Assembly: GCA_030647905.1 (NCBI GenBank)
Contig: JAUSJA010000018.1
Span: forward strand, 27,793 to 91,792
Direction: 5' to 3'
Length of the DNA: 64,000 nucleotides
Source: Gemmatimonadaceae bacterium
GTDB taxonomy: Bacteria; Gemmatimonadota; Gemmatimonadetes; Gemmatimonadales; Gemmatimonadaceae
A model generated the notes under the pieces. That model did not search any database. It was not told the DNA's origin and saw only the letters and a list, made by a program, of their open reading frames with translations. The position numbers and the translations under genes were made by a program. Below are positions 7,700 to 17,712 of this stretch, one piece after another (position 1 is the first letter of the stretch; each line of letters opens with the position of its first letter).

Positions 7700-10252
7700 T
7701 TACGCCGCGCTCTCCAGCGGCTTCACGTCCTCGGTTGCCGTCGGCTTCACAAGTGCAATCTCCAGCACCTGGCTCAGCGTCTCGACCGGGTGGAAGGTCA
7801 GCGTGTTCCTCACTTCCTCCGGCACGTCCTCGATGTCGCCTTCGTTCGCCTTGGGGATGATGATGTGCTTGATGCCCGCACGATGGGCGCCGAGCACCTT
7901 CTCCTTCAGGCCGCCAATCGGCAGCACCCGCCCGCGCAGAGTGATCTCGCCTGTCATCGCGACATCGCGCCGCACTTCGCGGTCCGACATCTCTGACACC
8001 AGCGCCGTCGCCATCGCGATGCCGGCGGAAGGACCATCCTTCGGGATGGCTCCCGCTGGAACGTGGATATGCGCCTCGATCGCGCCCAGCCGGTCCCTCG
8101 GAATTCCGAGCTTCGCGGCGTTGTTCGTCGCGTAGGTGAACGCCGCGCGCGCCGACTCCTTCATCACGTCGCCAAGCTGTCCGGTGAGAATCAGCGACAC
8201 CGCTCCAGCCGGCCCTGTGGTTTCGGAATCGGTCTGCCGCGTGCCGTAGTACCGTCGAATTGACGCCTCGACGAACATGATGTCGCCGCCCATCGGCGTG
8301 TAGTACATGCCGGTGGCGATGCCAACCTCGTTCGCTTCCTGCGCCCGCTCCGGATGCACCTTCGGCCGGCCGAGCAGCTCACGGACCTCGTCGGCGGTGA
8401 TCTCCTCGTCAACGAGCTCGCCCGTCACGCCCATCGCGATCTTGCGCGCAACCTTTCGCGCCACTGCACCAAGCTGGCGCTCGAGCTGTCTCACGCCGCT
8501 CTCGCGCGTGTAATTGGACACGACGCTCATCACCGCGTCGTCCGTGAAGTGAATCCCCTTGTCGCCCAGGCCCGACTCCTCAAGCTGGCGCGGAATGAGA
8601 TACTTCTTGGCGATTTCCGCCTTCTCCTTCTCGGTGTACCCGGCGAAATCAACTACTTCCATTCGATCGAGCAACGGTCCGGGAATGCTCTGGACGAAGT
8701 TCCCGGTCGCGATGAACAGCACCTCGCTCAGGTCGAACGGAATGCCGAGGTAGTGATCGGTGAACGTGTCGTTCTGGGCGGGATCGAGGACCTCGAGCAG
8801 CGCACTCGATGGATCTCCCTGATACGACGTTCCCAGCTTGTCCACCTCGTCCAGCAGGAACACGGGATTCTTCGTTCCGGCCTGCTTCATTCCCTGGATG
8901 ATGCGACCCGGCATCGCTCCGACGTACGTGCGGCGGTGGCCGCGGATATCGGCCTCATCGCGCGCGCCACCGAGCGCAACGCGGACGTATTCGCGTCCGA
9001 GCGCGCGGGCGACCGACTTGGCGATGGACGTCTTGCCGACGCCAGGCGGTCCGATGAAGATGAGGATCGGGCCCTTGGCCATCGCCTTGGCCTTCGCCTC
9101 CTTCTGGTCGGTGATGGGACGCTCCTCGTCCACGCCAACCGCGAGCGACGGAGTCGCCTCATCCTTCTCGGCGCGCAGCACCGACGCGGGCACCTCGCCC
9201 TCGCGCTCCACCTCCTGCGCAAGCTGCTGCGCGCGAAGCTGGCGGACGGCCAGGAACTCGAGCACGCGGTCCTTCACATCGGTCAGACCGTAGTGATCCT
9301 CCTCGAGCACCTTCGATGCATTGTTCAGATCGAGGTGGTCGTCCGAGCGGGTGTTCCAGGGAAGCTCGGCGATCCACTCGAGATACGTCCGGATCACCTG
9401 GGCTTCCATTGATTCGCGGCCCGCCCGCTCCAGACGACCCAGCTCACGCTCGACTTCGGCGCGCGCTACCTTCGGGAGCTCGAGCTTGCTGAGCTTGTCA
9501 CGGAGATCGGTCATCTCCTTGCTCTGGTCGTCGTCGCCGAGCTCCTTCTGAATCGCCTTCATCTGCTCGCGCAGGTACATCTCGCGCTGACGCTCGCCGA
9601 GCTCTTCCTGGACCTGCGACTTGATGTCTTCCTGCGCCTCGAGCAGTCCGACCTGGCGCTGAACGTGGACGAGCACGCGACGCAGGCGATCCTCGATGTT
9701 CAGCGTCTCGAGAAGACCCTGCTTCTCAGGAACGGAAAGCTCGATGTAGCCGGCGACGAGATCGGCGAACTTGCCAGGCTCGGTGACGGCGTCGAGCACC
9801 TGATGCACCACTTCTTCCGGAAGCCCGCGCCGCTCGCCGAGCTCGGCGGCACGCTCGCGGGTCTCCTTCTGGAGAGCCGTGAACGCCGGATCGTTCTCGT
9901 CCACCGGGCTCATCTCCTCGGCGGGGACGATCACCGCGCTGAGGTAGCCTTCGATGGTGGTGTACTGGAGAGCGGTTGCGCGTTGCTCGCCCTGAAGCAG
10001 CAGCTGCACACCGCCAAGTCCCCGCTGGATCTGCCCGATCCGCGCGATGACTCCCATTGAATAGAGAATCTCCGGCGCGGGCTCGTCGGTGTTGTCGCGC
10101 TGGGCGACGGCGAATACGAGTCGATCGCCCTTCAGCGCTGCCTCGATCGCGCGAAGCGTTCCCGGTCTGCCGGCGGCGATGGGAGCGGTGAGGCCCGGAA
10201 AAATTACTGTTCCGCGAAGAGGCAGAACGGGTATAGTTTGACGCTGTCCCAT
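7700..10252 (-). CDS. lon: ATP-dependent protease Lon
   Basis: 850 aa, full length for LonA. An N-terminal LON substrate domain (about 1-205) and a coiled-coil region come first. The AAA+ domain follows with Walker A GPPGVGKTS near residue 400, then FLLDEVDKLG. The protease domain has the Ser-Lys dyad: Ser in KDGPSAGIAMATAL (about 739) and Lys in GGLKEKVLGAHR (about 782), 43 residues apart as in E. coli. It degrades misfolded and regulatory proteins in the cytoplasm. The 141-bp gap to the divergent kinase gene shows no CIRCE element. The C-terminus has a short extension after the protease domain. Confidence 0.97.
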   Translation of the reverse strand: MGQRQTIPVLPLRGTVIFPGLTAPIAAGRPGTLRAIEAALKGDRLVFAVAQRDNTDEPAPEILYSMGVIARIGQIQRGLGGVQLLLQGEQRATALQYTTIEGYLSAVIVPAEEMSPVDENDPAFTALQKETRERAAELGERRGLPEEVVHQVLDAVTEPGKFADLVAGYIELSVPEKQGLLETLNIEDRLRRVLVHVQRQVGLLEAQEDIKSQVQEELGERQREMYLREQMKAIQKELGDDDQSKEMTDLRDKLSKLELPKVARAEVERELGRLERAGRESMEAQVIRTYLEWIAELPWNTRSDDHLDLNNASKVLEEDHYGLTDVKDRVLEFLAVRQLRAQQLAQEVEREGEVPASVLRAEKDEATPSLAVGVDEERPITDQKEAKAKAMAKGPILIFIGPPGVGKTSIAKSVARALGREYVRVALGGARDEADIRGHRRTYVGAMPGRIIQGMKQAGTKNPVFLLDEVDKLGTSYQGDPSSALLEVLDPAQNDTFTDHYLGIPFDLSEVLFIATGNFVQSIPGPLLDRMEVVDFAGYTEKEKAEIAKKYLIPRQLEESGLGDKGIHFTDDAVMSVVSNYTRESGVRQLERQLGAVARKVARKIAMGVTGELVDEEITADEVRELLGRPKVHPERAQEANEVGIATGMYYTPMGGDIMFVEASIRRYYGTRQTDSETTGPAGAVSLILTGQLGDVMKESARAAFTYATNNAAKLGIPRDRLGAIEAHIHVPAGAIPKDGPSAGIAMATALVSEMSDREVRRDVAMTGEITLRGRVLPIGGLKEKVLGAHRAGIKHIIIPKANEGDIEDVPEEVRNTLTFHPVETLSQVLEIALVKPTATEDVKPLESAA

Positions 10253-10393
10253 GTTTTTCCCTGAGAATTGAAACGACTACTTTTAGAAGTACGTCTTTCT
10301 AGTGGTGTTCCTAATACTGCATCTTTTGAGCGACTGATTCACGCCAGGGGGGCATGATTCACAATTCTTGTCTGTCGGGATGACGCGTCAAGC

Positions 10394-12364
10394 ATGCCAT
10401 TAAGACCTGACGATGCCCTTGGCGCCCATGTGGCGTCCGTTCTCGAGCCGTACTATGAAGTAGACAGCGAGATCGGACGCGGCGGAATGGGGATCGTGTA
10501 TTGCGCGATGGACAAGCGTCTGAAGCGCAATGTCGCGATCAAGCTCCTGCCCCCGGAGCTGGCGTTTCGCGCGGACATCCGCTCGCGCTTTTTGCGTGAG
10601 GCGGAGACCGCCGCGCAGCTCAGCCATCCCAATATCGTCCCGATCTACAATGTCGAGGAGCGGGACAATCTCGTCTACTTCATCATGGCTTTCATCGCGG
10701 GCGACAATCTCGCCACGCGACTGCAGCAGCACGGCCCGCTGGAAGCGGGCGACGTCCGGCGCATTCTCCGCGAGGTAGCCGACGCGCTCGCCTACGCGCA
10801 CAAGCGCAACGTGGTGCACCGCGACATCAAGCCGGACAACATTCTGCTCGACGCCGACAGCGGACGGGCGATGGTGACCGACTTCGGAATCGCTCGCGCG
10901 CTCACGGACCAGGGCGATTCGCGCCTCACGGCGACGGGAATGGCGATCGGGACGCCCGCTTACATGTCGCCCGAGCAGTCGGCGGGAGATTCGAACATAG
11001 ACGGCCGCAGCGACATCTATTCGCTGGGCGTCGTCGGATATCAAATGGCGTGTGGCGATCTGCCGTTCAACGCGCCCAATACTCCATCCATGCTGGTGAA
11101 GCACCTGTCGGAGCGTCCGACACCGGTGGAGGAGCGCCAGCCGGATCTGCCGATGGATCTTGCGCGCGCAATCATGATCATGCTGGAGAAGGATCCGGCT
11201 GATCGGTTCCCCGATGCGGAGTCGGTGGTGGTGGCGCTGAGCAGCGGCGTGATGCCGACACTGCGAACCGCTCAGGCGCCGGCATCGGCGCCATACGGAT
11301 TCGCCGGATTGCCAGCGACGAATCGGGGAACGGTGCAGCGCGGCGCGGTAGCGACACGCACCGGCTCCGGCCTCAGGGGTTCCTCGGTTCCGACTCCCGA
11401 TGAAATGGAACGGTGGAATGCCGATCCCGTGCGGAGATTCCGGAAGAAGCTGGCGCCGTATCTCGCCGTGAACGCGATCCTCATTCCGCTCTCGATCTTC
11501 GGAGACGGCGGATTCCTCGTTATCACCGCGTTCTGGTCCATCGGCATGGCCGTGCAGTACTCCAAGCTCTGGCAGGAAGGCTACAACTGGCGCGACGTGT
11601 TCAGGCAGCCGCGCGACCGGCTCATCTTCGACGTCGCTGCCGAGACGATCGACGACGCGCGCGCGCTGTTCGACGAGACGAAGCGCGAGAAGGTGCGTGC
11701 GCGTGCGCGCGAGCGCGCTGCGGGCGGCCTGTTCAATGACCGTTTGCCACCGGCGCTCGGCCGTGGGTCGAGCGCCCGAATGCCCCGGTCTCCGCTCCCC
11801 GGCGAAGGCAATCCGCCCCCCGCGTTGCTGGCCGACAACTCGCCGTACGGATCAGCGCTGGCGTCGGTCAGGATGGATCGCGACGAGATCTATCGCCAGC
11901 TCCAGACGATGACGAAGGACGAGCGCGAGCAGATCCCCGACGTCGGTCAATCGGCGGACGCGATCTACCGCAAGGCGATGCAGGTCGCCACGACGCTGGC
12001 CGAGCTCGACCTGCGCGACAATCGTGATACACCCGAATCCATCGAGAAGGAGATAACCCTGCTCGAGGCACAGGCGAATCCGCTCGACTATCGCGCCAGC
12101 GAAGAGCGCGTTCGCCGTCTCGCGCATCTCAAGCGTCAGCGCCGCGTCGTCGCCGATCTCGGGAAGAAGCGGTCGGAGGCGGAAACGAAGCTCGAGCACT
12201 GCCGTCAGCTCCTCCGAAGCATGCGCCTCGAGCTGCTGCGGTATCGCTCTTCGGGCATGGGTGGTGCGCCCAATGGACTCACCATGGTGACAGAACAGGC
12301 GCAGATCGTGGTAAAAGAGATGGGTTACCTCTCTGACGCGGCCGCCGAGGTCAACGCGCTCTAG
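10394..12364 (+). CDS. Membrane-associated Ser/Thr protein kinase
   Basis: 656 aa. The Hanks-type kinase domain (about 20-285) has the glycine loop GRGGMGIVY, the Lys in VAIKLL, catalytic HRDIKPDN, DFG and GTPAYMSPEQ. A linker leads to two hydrophobic segments near 355-385 (a 2TM-type domain), then a charged coiled-coil tail from about 490 to the end. There are no PASTA repeats or extracellular sensor. The tail resembles kinases whose signal input is cytoplasmic. The partner is unknown. The start is the first ATG, 141 bp from lon. Confidence 0.92.
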   Translation: MPLRPDDALGAHVASVLEPYYEVDSEIGRGGMGIVYCAMDKRLKRNVAIKLLPPELAFRADIRSRFLREAETAAQLSHPNIVPIYNVEERDNLVYFIMAFIAGDNLATRLQQHGPLEAGDVRRILREVADALAYAHKRNVVHRDIKPDNILLDADSGRAMVTDFGIARALTDQGDSRLTATGMAIGTPAYMSPEQSAGDSNIDGRSDIYSLGVVGYQMACGDLPFNAPNTPSMLVKHLSERPTPVEERQPDLPMDLARAIMIMLEKDPADRFPDAESVVVALSSGVMPTLRTAQAPASAPYGFAGLPATNRGTVQRGAVATRTGSGLRGSSVPTPDEMERWNADPVRRFRKKLAPYLAVNAILIPLSIFGDGGFLVITAFWSIGMAVQYSKLWQEGYNWRDVFRQPRDRLIFDVAAETIDDARALFDETKREKVRARARERAAGGLFNDRLPPALGRGSSARMPRSPLPGEGNPPPALLADNSPYGSALASVRMDRDEIYRQLQTMTKDEREQIPDVGQSADAIYRKAMQVATTLAELDLRDNRDTPESIEKEITLLEAQANPLDYRASEERVRRLAHLKRQRRVVADLGKKRSEAETKLEHCRQLLRSMRLELLRYRSSGMGGAPNGLTMVTEQAQIVVKEMGYLSDAAAEVNAL

Positions 12365-12403
12365 CAGCGCAGGGCCTCCCCTCCGGGAAAACAACATGAG
12401 CAC

Positions 12404-13537
12404 ATGCAAAGCCTGAAAGGCCTTTCTGTCGTCGCATTTCTGATCGCCGCCTCGTGCAGCGACGGGCCGGCGGTGGCCGCGCAGTCGGCGCGCGCCGACC
12501 CGATCAGAAAGGATTCGGTCGAGCGGGCACGAATAGTTCGCGTGCCGACTCCGGACGTAGTGCGCGGACTGTACGTGAACCGGTGGGCCGCAGTCGGCAG
12601 GAAGATGGGACAGCTCATTGACCTGGCGAAGAAGACCGAGGTCAACGCACTGGTCATTGACGTGAAGGACGATCGTGGCTTCGTGCTGTACAAGTCGCGC
12701 GTTCCGCTTGCGGTGCAGATAGGCGCCGACACCAACAGCGCGATGTCGCACACGAAGCTCCGCGCCATCCTCGACACGATGGTCGCGCACAGGATCTATC
12801 CGATCGCGCGCATCGTCGTGGCGAAGGATCCGCTCCTCGCCGGCGCGAAGCTGGAGTGGGCGATCAAGCGGAAGGACAACATGCAGCCGTGGCTCGACAA
12901 GAACGGCAAGCCGTGGCTTGACCCTCACCATCGCGAAGTGTGGCAGTACGCTGTGGATCTCGCGAAGGAAGCGTATGGCCTCGGCTTCAGCGAAGTGCAG
13001 TTCGATTACGTGCGTTTTCCCGACGAGAAGCGGCTGGTGAGGGAGGCCGTGTATCCGTTATCCAACGGCCGCGTCCGGGCCCAGGTGATTCGCGACCAGA
13101 TCGGCTACGTGCGCGCGGCGCTCAAACCGCAGGCGGTGCCGGTGACGATAGACGTCTTCGGCCTCACCGCCACCGATACCACCGACATGGGAATTGGGCA
13201 GCGATGGGAGATGTTCGTGGATCAGGCGGACGTCGTGCTTCCGATGGTCTATCCGTCCCACTTCGCGCCCGGCACGTACAAGCTGGGCAACCCCAACGCG
13301 AATCCGTACGCGACGATAAACCGCGCGATGAAGGACATCAGGCGCCGCAGCGAAAAAGTCCCTAACGCCGCCAGGATTATCCCGTGGTACCAGGACTTCA
13401 CACTGGGCCCACCGCACTACTACGCCGAGCAGGTGCGCGCGCAGATGAAGGCCGGCTACGACAATGGTTATCGGAGCTGGATACTGTGGAACCCCGGCAG
13501 CCGTTACACCGAGGCGGCGCTGGAACCGGAGTCGTGA
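12404..13537 (+). CDS. Putative glycoside-hydrolase-like lipoprotein (DUF4015 type)
   Basis: 377 aa. The signal peptide ends in the lipobox AASC (Cys about residue 18). The mature protein begins with VRGLYVNRWAA and has ALVIDVKDDRGFVLY, EVQFDYVRFPD and VLPMVYPSHF, the pattern of the TIM-barrel family of putative glycosyl hydrolases (DUF4015). Its expected role is cleavage or binding of an envelope polysaccharide, but substrates for this family are not established. It follows the kinase by 39 bp and may share its transcript. Confidence 0.8.
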   Translation: MQSLKGLSVVAFLIAASCSDGPAVAAQSARADPIRKDSVERARIVRVPTPDVVRGLYVNRWAAVGRKMGQLIDLAKKTEVNALVIDVKDDRGFVLYKSRVPLAVQIGADTNSAMSHTKLRAILDTMVAHRIYPIARIVVAKDPLLAGAKLEWAIKRKDNMQPWLDKNGKPWLDPHHREVWQYAVDLAKEAYGLGFSEVQFDYVRFPDEKRLVREAVYPLSNGRVRAQVIRDQIGYVRAALKPQAVPVTIDVFGLTATDTTDMGIGQRWEMFVDQADVVLPMVYPSHFAPGTYKLGNPNANPYATINRAMKDIRRRSEKVPNAARIIPWYQDFTLGPPHYYAEQVRAQMKAGYDNGYRSWILWNPGSRYTEAALEPES

Positions 13538-13593
13538 TGCATCGCGCCTGAGCCTCGGAGGCCGATCTGCCACCGAGACCCGGGTAGAGCGAG

Positions 13594-14016
13594 CTAGTTA
13601 CGACTCTGCGGAGGCCTCTGCATCATCTGCTTCCGCTTCTCGACGTTCGCGTCGAACACTTTCTGCTGATCGGCGGTGAGGATGGCGCGGAACTCAGCCT
13701 GCTGCTTCCCCATCATCTCCATCATCTTCGCGCGCATGCCCTCGTCGGGCGGGCCGCCTCCCATGCCGTTCGGCATCATCTTCTGACGCTCCGCCATGTT
13801 CTTCGTACGGATCTCGTCAGCCTGCTTCTGCTGCGCTTCGGTGAGGGTGATTCCCTCGAGGAGCATCGCCATTCCACGTCCGCCACGCATTCCGCCGCCC
13901 GGGGGACCACCCTGCGGCGGTGCTCCGGCAGGCGGTGCACCCTGCGCGCTCGCAACCGTTGCACCAGCGCACAGCGCGATTCCAGCCACTGCCATTCTGA
14001 TCCAGCTCATTCCCAT
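13594..14016 (-). CDS. Spy/CpxP-like periplasmic protein, Gly/Pro/Met-rich
   Basis: 140 aa with a signal peptide (cleavage after TVASAQG). A glycine- and proline-rich low-complexity stretch follows, then two LTxxQ-type motifs (LTEAQ about 57 and LTADQ about 118) in a helical, charged, Met-rich region. LTxxQ repeats define the Spy/CpxP fold, whose members act as periplasmic chaperones or envelope-stress sensors, and Met-rich forms often respond to metals. Two in-frame ATGs occur (14016 and 14010). The second has GGAG 6 nt upstream and may be the true start. Confidence 0.75.
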   Translation of the reverse strand: MGMSWIRMAVAGIALCAGATVASAQGAPPAGAPPQGGPPGGGMRGGRGMAMLLEGITLTEAQQKQADEIRTKNMAERQKMMPNGMGGGPPDEGMRAKMMEMMGKQQAEFRAILTADQQKVFDANVEKRKQMMQRPPQSRN

Positions 14017-14037
14017 CTCCGAAGTAGACTGTGCGAA

Positions 14038-14053
14038 GTACCCGCTCGGGTAC
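14038..14053. promoter_or_regulatory. 16-bp palindrome upstream of the Spy-like gene
   Basis: GTACCCGCTCGGGTAC is a perfect palindrome 22 bp upstream of the Spy-like start codon. The position suits an operator of an envelope-stress regulator or part of a leader hairpin. No regulator is encoded nearby. Confidence 0.4.
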
Positions 14054-14407
14054 TGTTGACACTTCTGTATACTCCGACCCTGCGGAAAAGGTTGACCGAC
14101 GGTTCATGAAGCTCGATGCCGGTCGGGCGAAGGCCACTCAATTCCCTGTAAGTCGTTTCCTCCGAATGACTTGACCCGCCTGCCCTAGCGCCGAGTACAA
14201 AAAGTGCTATTCTTACGCGCCACTACAGGGCCACTTTCCTTACCATGCCTCGCCGGGCGGCTTTCAAGCCGTCGCTCACGGCCGGGCTGCCTGACTGAGA
14301 GATCCCTGGCTTTTTTCCAACGAACCTGACGTCGAGCGCCGATTGTGACTGTTCCCAGTTCCGCCGCCGATATAACTCTTCCGCCACTCCGTGGGACTGG
14401 TGAAACC
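14054..14407. other. Intergenic region, no gene seen
   Basis: About 350 bp between the divergent Spy-like gene and the following plus-strand gene. I see no conserved RNA, and no open frame with a ribosome site. A weak TTGACC/TACAAA pair at 14171-14201 (19-bp spacing) could be a plus-strand promoter. Confidence 0.4.
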
Positions 14408-15493
14408 ATGTCCTTCCCGCTGGGTTGGCTGCTGGAGAACGCCTCGGGGCCGGTGCAATACCGCGCGGCCACCGAGGTCGCGCGCGTTTCCGAGTCGACG
14501 GCCCGCGAGATGGAGTGGCTCCCGTACGGATTCCGTCCGGCGCTGCGCCTCGCACTGTCGCAGAACGTTGACGGGATCTGGAACGGCTCGATGCTCTCGG
14601 TGCCGCGACGGAGCGCCGATTTCTCCACCGTCGGAACGATTCCGGCCGTGCGCCGGCTCCTCGAGTACGGATGGGATCGCGAGTCACCGCCGCTCGCGCT
14701 GGCTCGCCGCCCGTTGTTCCGGCTGCTCGCGGAAGACAACGATCCAGCATATCTCTACGAGCTTGGCACGAAGGCGAAAGACGACGAAGCAGTGAAGCGG
14801 GGACGTCTCCAGCTTCGCGAAGCAGCCGCAGCTGCGCTGGCGCAGGCGGGGTACGAGAGCGATCCGCGACTTCGCGGCGCAGCGCGGCGAATTCTCGAGC
14901 GAGTGGATGCCTACCTCAGCTCTCCGCTCGCCGAGAGGCCATGGAAGAGAATCGGAAACGTACACGTCCTCGCACCAGAGGTCTGTCCGCCGACCCTCCA
15001 TATCCTGACGATGCTCGCGCACATGCCGATCTTCAGGAACGAGAACTACACCGAGACGGAGCGCATCTACCGGTACATCTCACAGCCGCATCCGCGACAG
15101 GAATCCGTACAACTCATCGGCAAGAAGATGGTGGAGCAGCCGCAGTTCGTGCTCGGCGACCGACTTCCGCACCGCAACGTCGTCGAGGCGGACGTGCCTT
15201 TTGCGCTCATGTGGCTCGAAACGATGGCGCGGCTCGGCTTCCTTCGCCGGAACGACAACTGGGTGAAGATGTTCGAGCGCTTCGAGGACGATCGCGGCCG
15301 GACGGGAGTCTGGCACCCGCACAAGGGCACCAATATTCCCGCGACGAGCAATCCGCGCGTATGGCCGATGTTCCCCCTCGAGGACCTCTCGCCGGGCGGC
15401 ACGCCGAAAGCCACCGGCGCCGCCTGGGCAGACGTCACATTCCGCATCGGGCTCATCGGCAAGCTGCTCGGCCGCGTAATAAAGGTTATCTAG
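14408..15493 (+). CDS. Conserved-looking protein of unknown function (helical)
   Basis: 361 aa from ATG at 14408. A GTG at 14345 would add 21 residues but has no ribosome site, and the added residues look random. The sequence is helix-rich with repeated Ala/Leu/Arg stretches and aromatic motifs such as GIWNGSML and TGVWHPHKGTN. These recall the alpha-toroid repeats of prenyltransferase- or squalene-cyclase-like proteins, but no catalytic DxDD-type motif is visible. There is no signal peptide. The following hydrolase starts 8 bp after the stop, so they are probably co-transcribed. Confidence 0.65.
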   Translation: MSFPLGWLLENASGPVQYRAATEVARVSESTAREMEWLPYGFRPALRLALSQNVDGIWNGSMLSVPRRSADFSTVGTIPAVRRLLEYGWDRESPPLALARRPLFRLLAEDNDPAYLYELGTKAKDDEAVKRGRLQLREAAAAALAQAGYESDPRLRGAARRILERVDAYLSSPLAERPWKRIGNVHVLAPEVCPPTLHILTMLAHMPIFRNENYTETERIYRYISQPHPRQESVQLIGKKMVEQPQFVLGDRLPHRNVVEADVPFALMWLETMARLGFLRRNDNWVKMFERFEDDRGRTGVWHPHKGTNIPATSNPRVWPMFPLEDLSPGGTPKATGAAWADVTFRIGLIGKLLGRVIKVI

Positions 15494-15501
15494 GCAAGGC
15501 G

Positions 15502-16410
15502 ATGATGTGGGTCTCTCGCCGGCTCCGACCCGTAGAGATGTATCCCGCGGGGGAGCCTGGAGTGCGGACCCGATTCGTCGCGCTGCGATCCGGTCTTCGA
15601 GTGCGCGTCGTCGAAGCCGGCGACGCCGGCGCCCCCGCAATCGTTCTCGTACCCGGTTGGGGATGCGGCGCGTGGATCTTCCACGAGAACCTGCGCGAGA
15701 TCGCGAATTCCGGATTCCACGTCATCGCCGTCGAGCTCAAAGGCCACGGTCTGTCGGACAAGCCGCGGGAGCCGAGCGAGTATACCGCGGATTCCATGCG
15801 CGATCATCTGCTGGAAATTCTCGATTCGCTTGGATTGTCGAAGGCAGCGCTGGTCGGCCACTCGATGGGCGCGGCCATCGTGGCGAGCGTCGCTGCGCTC
15901 GCTCCTGACCGGGTGAGCGGAGTCGTTCTCGTCGTGCCTGTCGGATTCGCGGGTGTGCGGGGCATGACATTGTTTCGCGCAATCACACCGCGATTCGCGA
16001 TCCCTCTTCTTCCATTGCTGGCGACACGCGCGCTGGTTCGTCTGATGCTGAGCGTCGCCTACGGATCGAGGCGACGTGCATCGCCGCGGGACGTGGATGA
16101 GTTCTGGGCGCCGACGCAGTTTCCTGATTTCACGCGCGCTCTCCGTCATCTGCTTCACGAGTTCGAATGGGCCGCGCTGTTTCCGCGCATGGAAGTGCCG
16201 TGGATGACAGTAGTCGGTACTGACGACTCGCTGTCGCCGGCGTCCGACGTCGCCCGGTACGCGGGCGCCAGCGGGCGCCAGCCGGCGATAGTGATCGAGG
16301 GCGGCGGACACGTCATGTTCGACGAGACACCGGCGATCGTGAACCGCTCCATCGCCGATTTTTTCCGAACGGATGCGCGGTCCGGCTATATTTCGACTCA
16401 GAATGAGTAA
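15502..16410 (+). CDS. Alpha/beta-hydrolase
   Basis: 302 aa. It has the oxyanion region VLVPGWGCGAWIF, the nucleophile elbow GHSMGAA (Ser about residue 118), an acid region VVGTDDSLSP and a final His in GGGHVMFDE. These make a complete Ser-Asp-His triad of the single-domain alpha/beta-hydrolase fold. The substrate is unknown, and esterase or thioesterase activity is likely. It starts 8 bp after the previous gene (ATG 15502 or 15505). Its last 8 bp overlap the start of the DEAD-box helicase. Confidence 0.88.
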   Translation: MMWVSRRLRPVEMYPAGEPGVRTRFVALRSGLRVRVVEAGDAGAPAIVLVPGWGCGAWIFHENLREIANSGFHVIAVELKGHGLSDKPREPSEYTADSMRDHLLEILDSLGLSKAALVGHSMGAAIVASVAALAPDRVSGVVLVVPVGFAGVRGMTLFRAITPRFAIPLLPLLATRALVRLMLSVAYGSRRRASPRDVDEFWAPTQFPDFTRALRHLLHEFEWAALFPRMEVPWMTVVGTDDSLSPASDVARYAGASGRQPAIVIEGGGHVMFDETPAIVNRSIADFFRTDARSGYISTQNE

Positions 16411-17707
16411 AACCCCGGCAGCCGGAAATTCCCGACGAAAGAGCACTTCCGCCACGAAGAAATCGAAAACCACTGCGGAGCCAGTGCAACCGGCGGCCGA
16501 ACCCTCCGCCGAAAAGAAATCCTCGCTCCTCGGCTTCCCTGATCTCGGACTCATGCCCGAACTTCTGAGAGCGGTCGAGGACGCGGGCTACACAAATCCG
16601 ACGCCGATTCAGCAGCAGGCGATTCCGCTGGCCCTCAAGGGGCGCGATCTGATCGGTCTCGCGCAGACAGGAACAGGAAAGACCGCCGGCTTCACTCTCC
16701 CGATCATCCAGCGTCTGCTGGAGGAAAGGCACGGCCAGGCACGCGCCAGCGCGCACCGTGTTCGCGTTCTCGTTCTTACGCCGACGCGCGAACTCTGCGT
16801 CCAGGTGGATGAGAGCTTCCGCAAATACGGCAGGCACACCGGGCTCAGAGTCGCGGCGATCTACGGCGGAGTCGGCGTCGAGCCGCAGACGAAGGAACTC
16901 CGACAGGGAGTGGACGTGATCGTCGCCACGCCCGGCCGGCTGCTCGATCACATGGAGCGGCAGAACGTCGCCTTCGACGACCTCGAGGTGCTGGTTCTCG
17001 ACGAGGCTGACAGGATGCTCGACATGGGCTTCGCGCCGCAGCTCAACCGTATCGTGGCGGAAGTGCCGCGGTTCAGGCAGACGCTGCTGTTCAGCGCGAC
17101 GATGCCGCCCGAGGTGGAGGCGCTGGCGCGCAAGTATCTGCGTAAGCCCATCGTTGTTCAGGTTGGGCGCAGGTCGTCGGCGGCGAGCACCGTCACGCAC
17201 GCGGTCTATCCGGTGCCGCGCGACAAGAAGACCGACCTCCTCGCCGAGCTCCTGCAGAAGGACGGAATGGATTCCGTTCTCATCTTCTCGCGCACCAAGC
17301 ATGGAGCGGACAAGGTCGTGCGGCACCTTTCATCGAAGGGTATCAGCGCGACCGCGATGCACGCCGACAAGTCGCAGGGCGAGCGCACGCGCGCGCTCGA
17401 GGATTTCAAGAAGGGAACGGTGCGCGTCCTCGTCGCGACCGACATCGCTCAGCGCGGTCTCGACGTCTCGGGCATCAGCCACGTCATCAACTACGACGTG
17501 CCGCAACAGGCCGAGGATTATGTGCATCGCATCGGGCGCACGGGGCGGGCGCTATCCACGGGCGATGCGTTCACGTTCATGGCGCCCGACGAGATCGCCA
17601 TGGTGCGCGCGATCGAGCGTGTAATTGGCGAGCCGATCCCGCGCATCTCGGTGCCCGGTTTCGACTTCGGCTCGCTGAAGGTCGAGCCCGAGCCCGCGGA
17701 AGCATAG
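16403..17707 (+). CDS. DEAD-box ATP-dependent RNA helicase
   Basis: 434 aa from ATG at 16403 (an earlier in-frame ATG would lie inside the hydrolase gene). A basic, low-complexity N-terminal extension of about 50 residues precedes the core. Motifs in order are the Q motif (GYTNPTPIQQQAI), AQTGTGKT, PTREL, TPGR, VLDEADRMLDMG, SATMP, then domain 2 with RGLDVSG and HRIGRTGR. It is of RhlE-like length and helps RNA unwinding, ribosome assembly or cold adaptation. Its start overlaps the hydrolase stop (ATGAGTAA), suggesting translational coupling. Confidence 0.95.
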   Translation: MSKTPAAGNSRRKSTSATKKSKTTAEPVQPAAEPSAEKKSSLLGFPDLGLMPELLRAVEDAGYTNPTPIQQQAIPLALKGRDLIGLAQTGTGKTAGFTLPIIQRLLEERHGQARASAHRVRVLVLTPTRELCVQVDESFRKYGRHTGLRVAAIYGGVGVEPQTKELRQGVDVIVATPGRLLDHMERQNVAFDDLEVLVLDEADRMLDMGFAPQLNRIVAEVPRFRQTLLFSATMPPEVEALARKYLRKPIVVQVGRRSSAASTVTHAVYPVPRDKKTDLLAELLQKDGMDSVLIFSRTKHGADKVVRHLSSKGISATAMHADKSQGERTRALEDFKKGTVRVLVATDIAQRGLDVSGISHVINYDVPQQAEDYVHRIGRTGRALSTGDAFTFMAPDEIAMVRAIERVIGEPIPRISVPGFDFGSLKVEPEPAEA

Positions 17708-17712
17708 CGGCC

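Noticed and set aside
8354..9412. 352-codon plus-strand frame inside lon
   Set aside because: Antisense to the AAA+ domain of Lon; high GC leaves long spurious frames.
10253..10393. CIRCE or heat-shock operator upstream of lon
   Set aside because: No TTAGCACTC/GAGTGCTAA pair is present.
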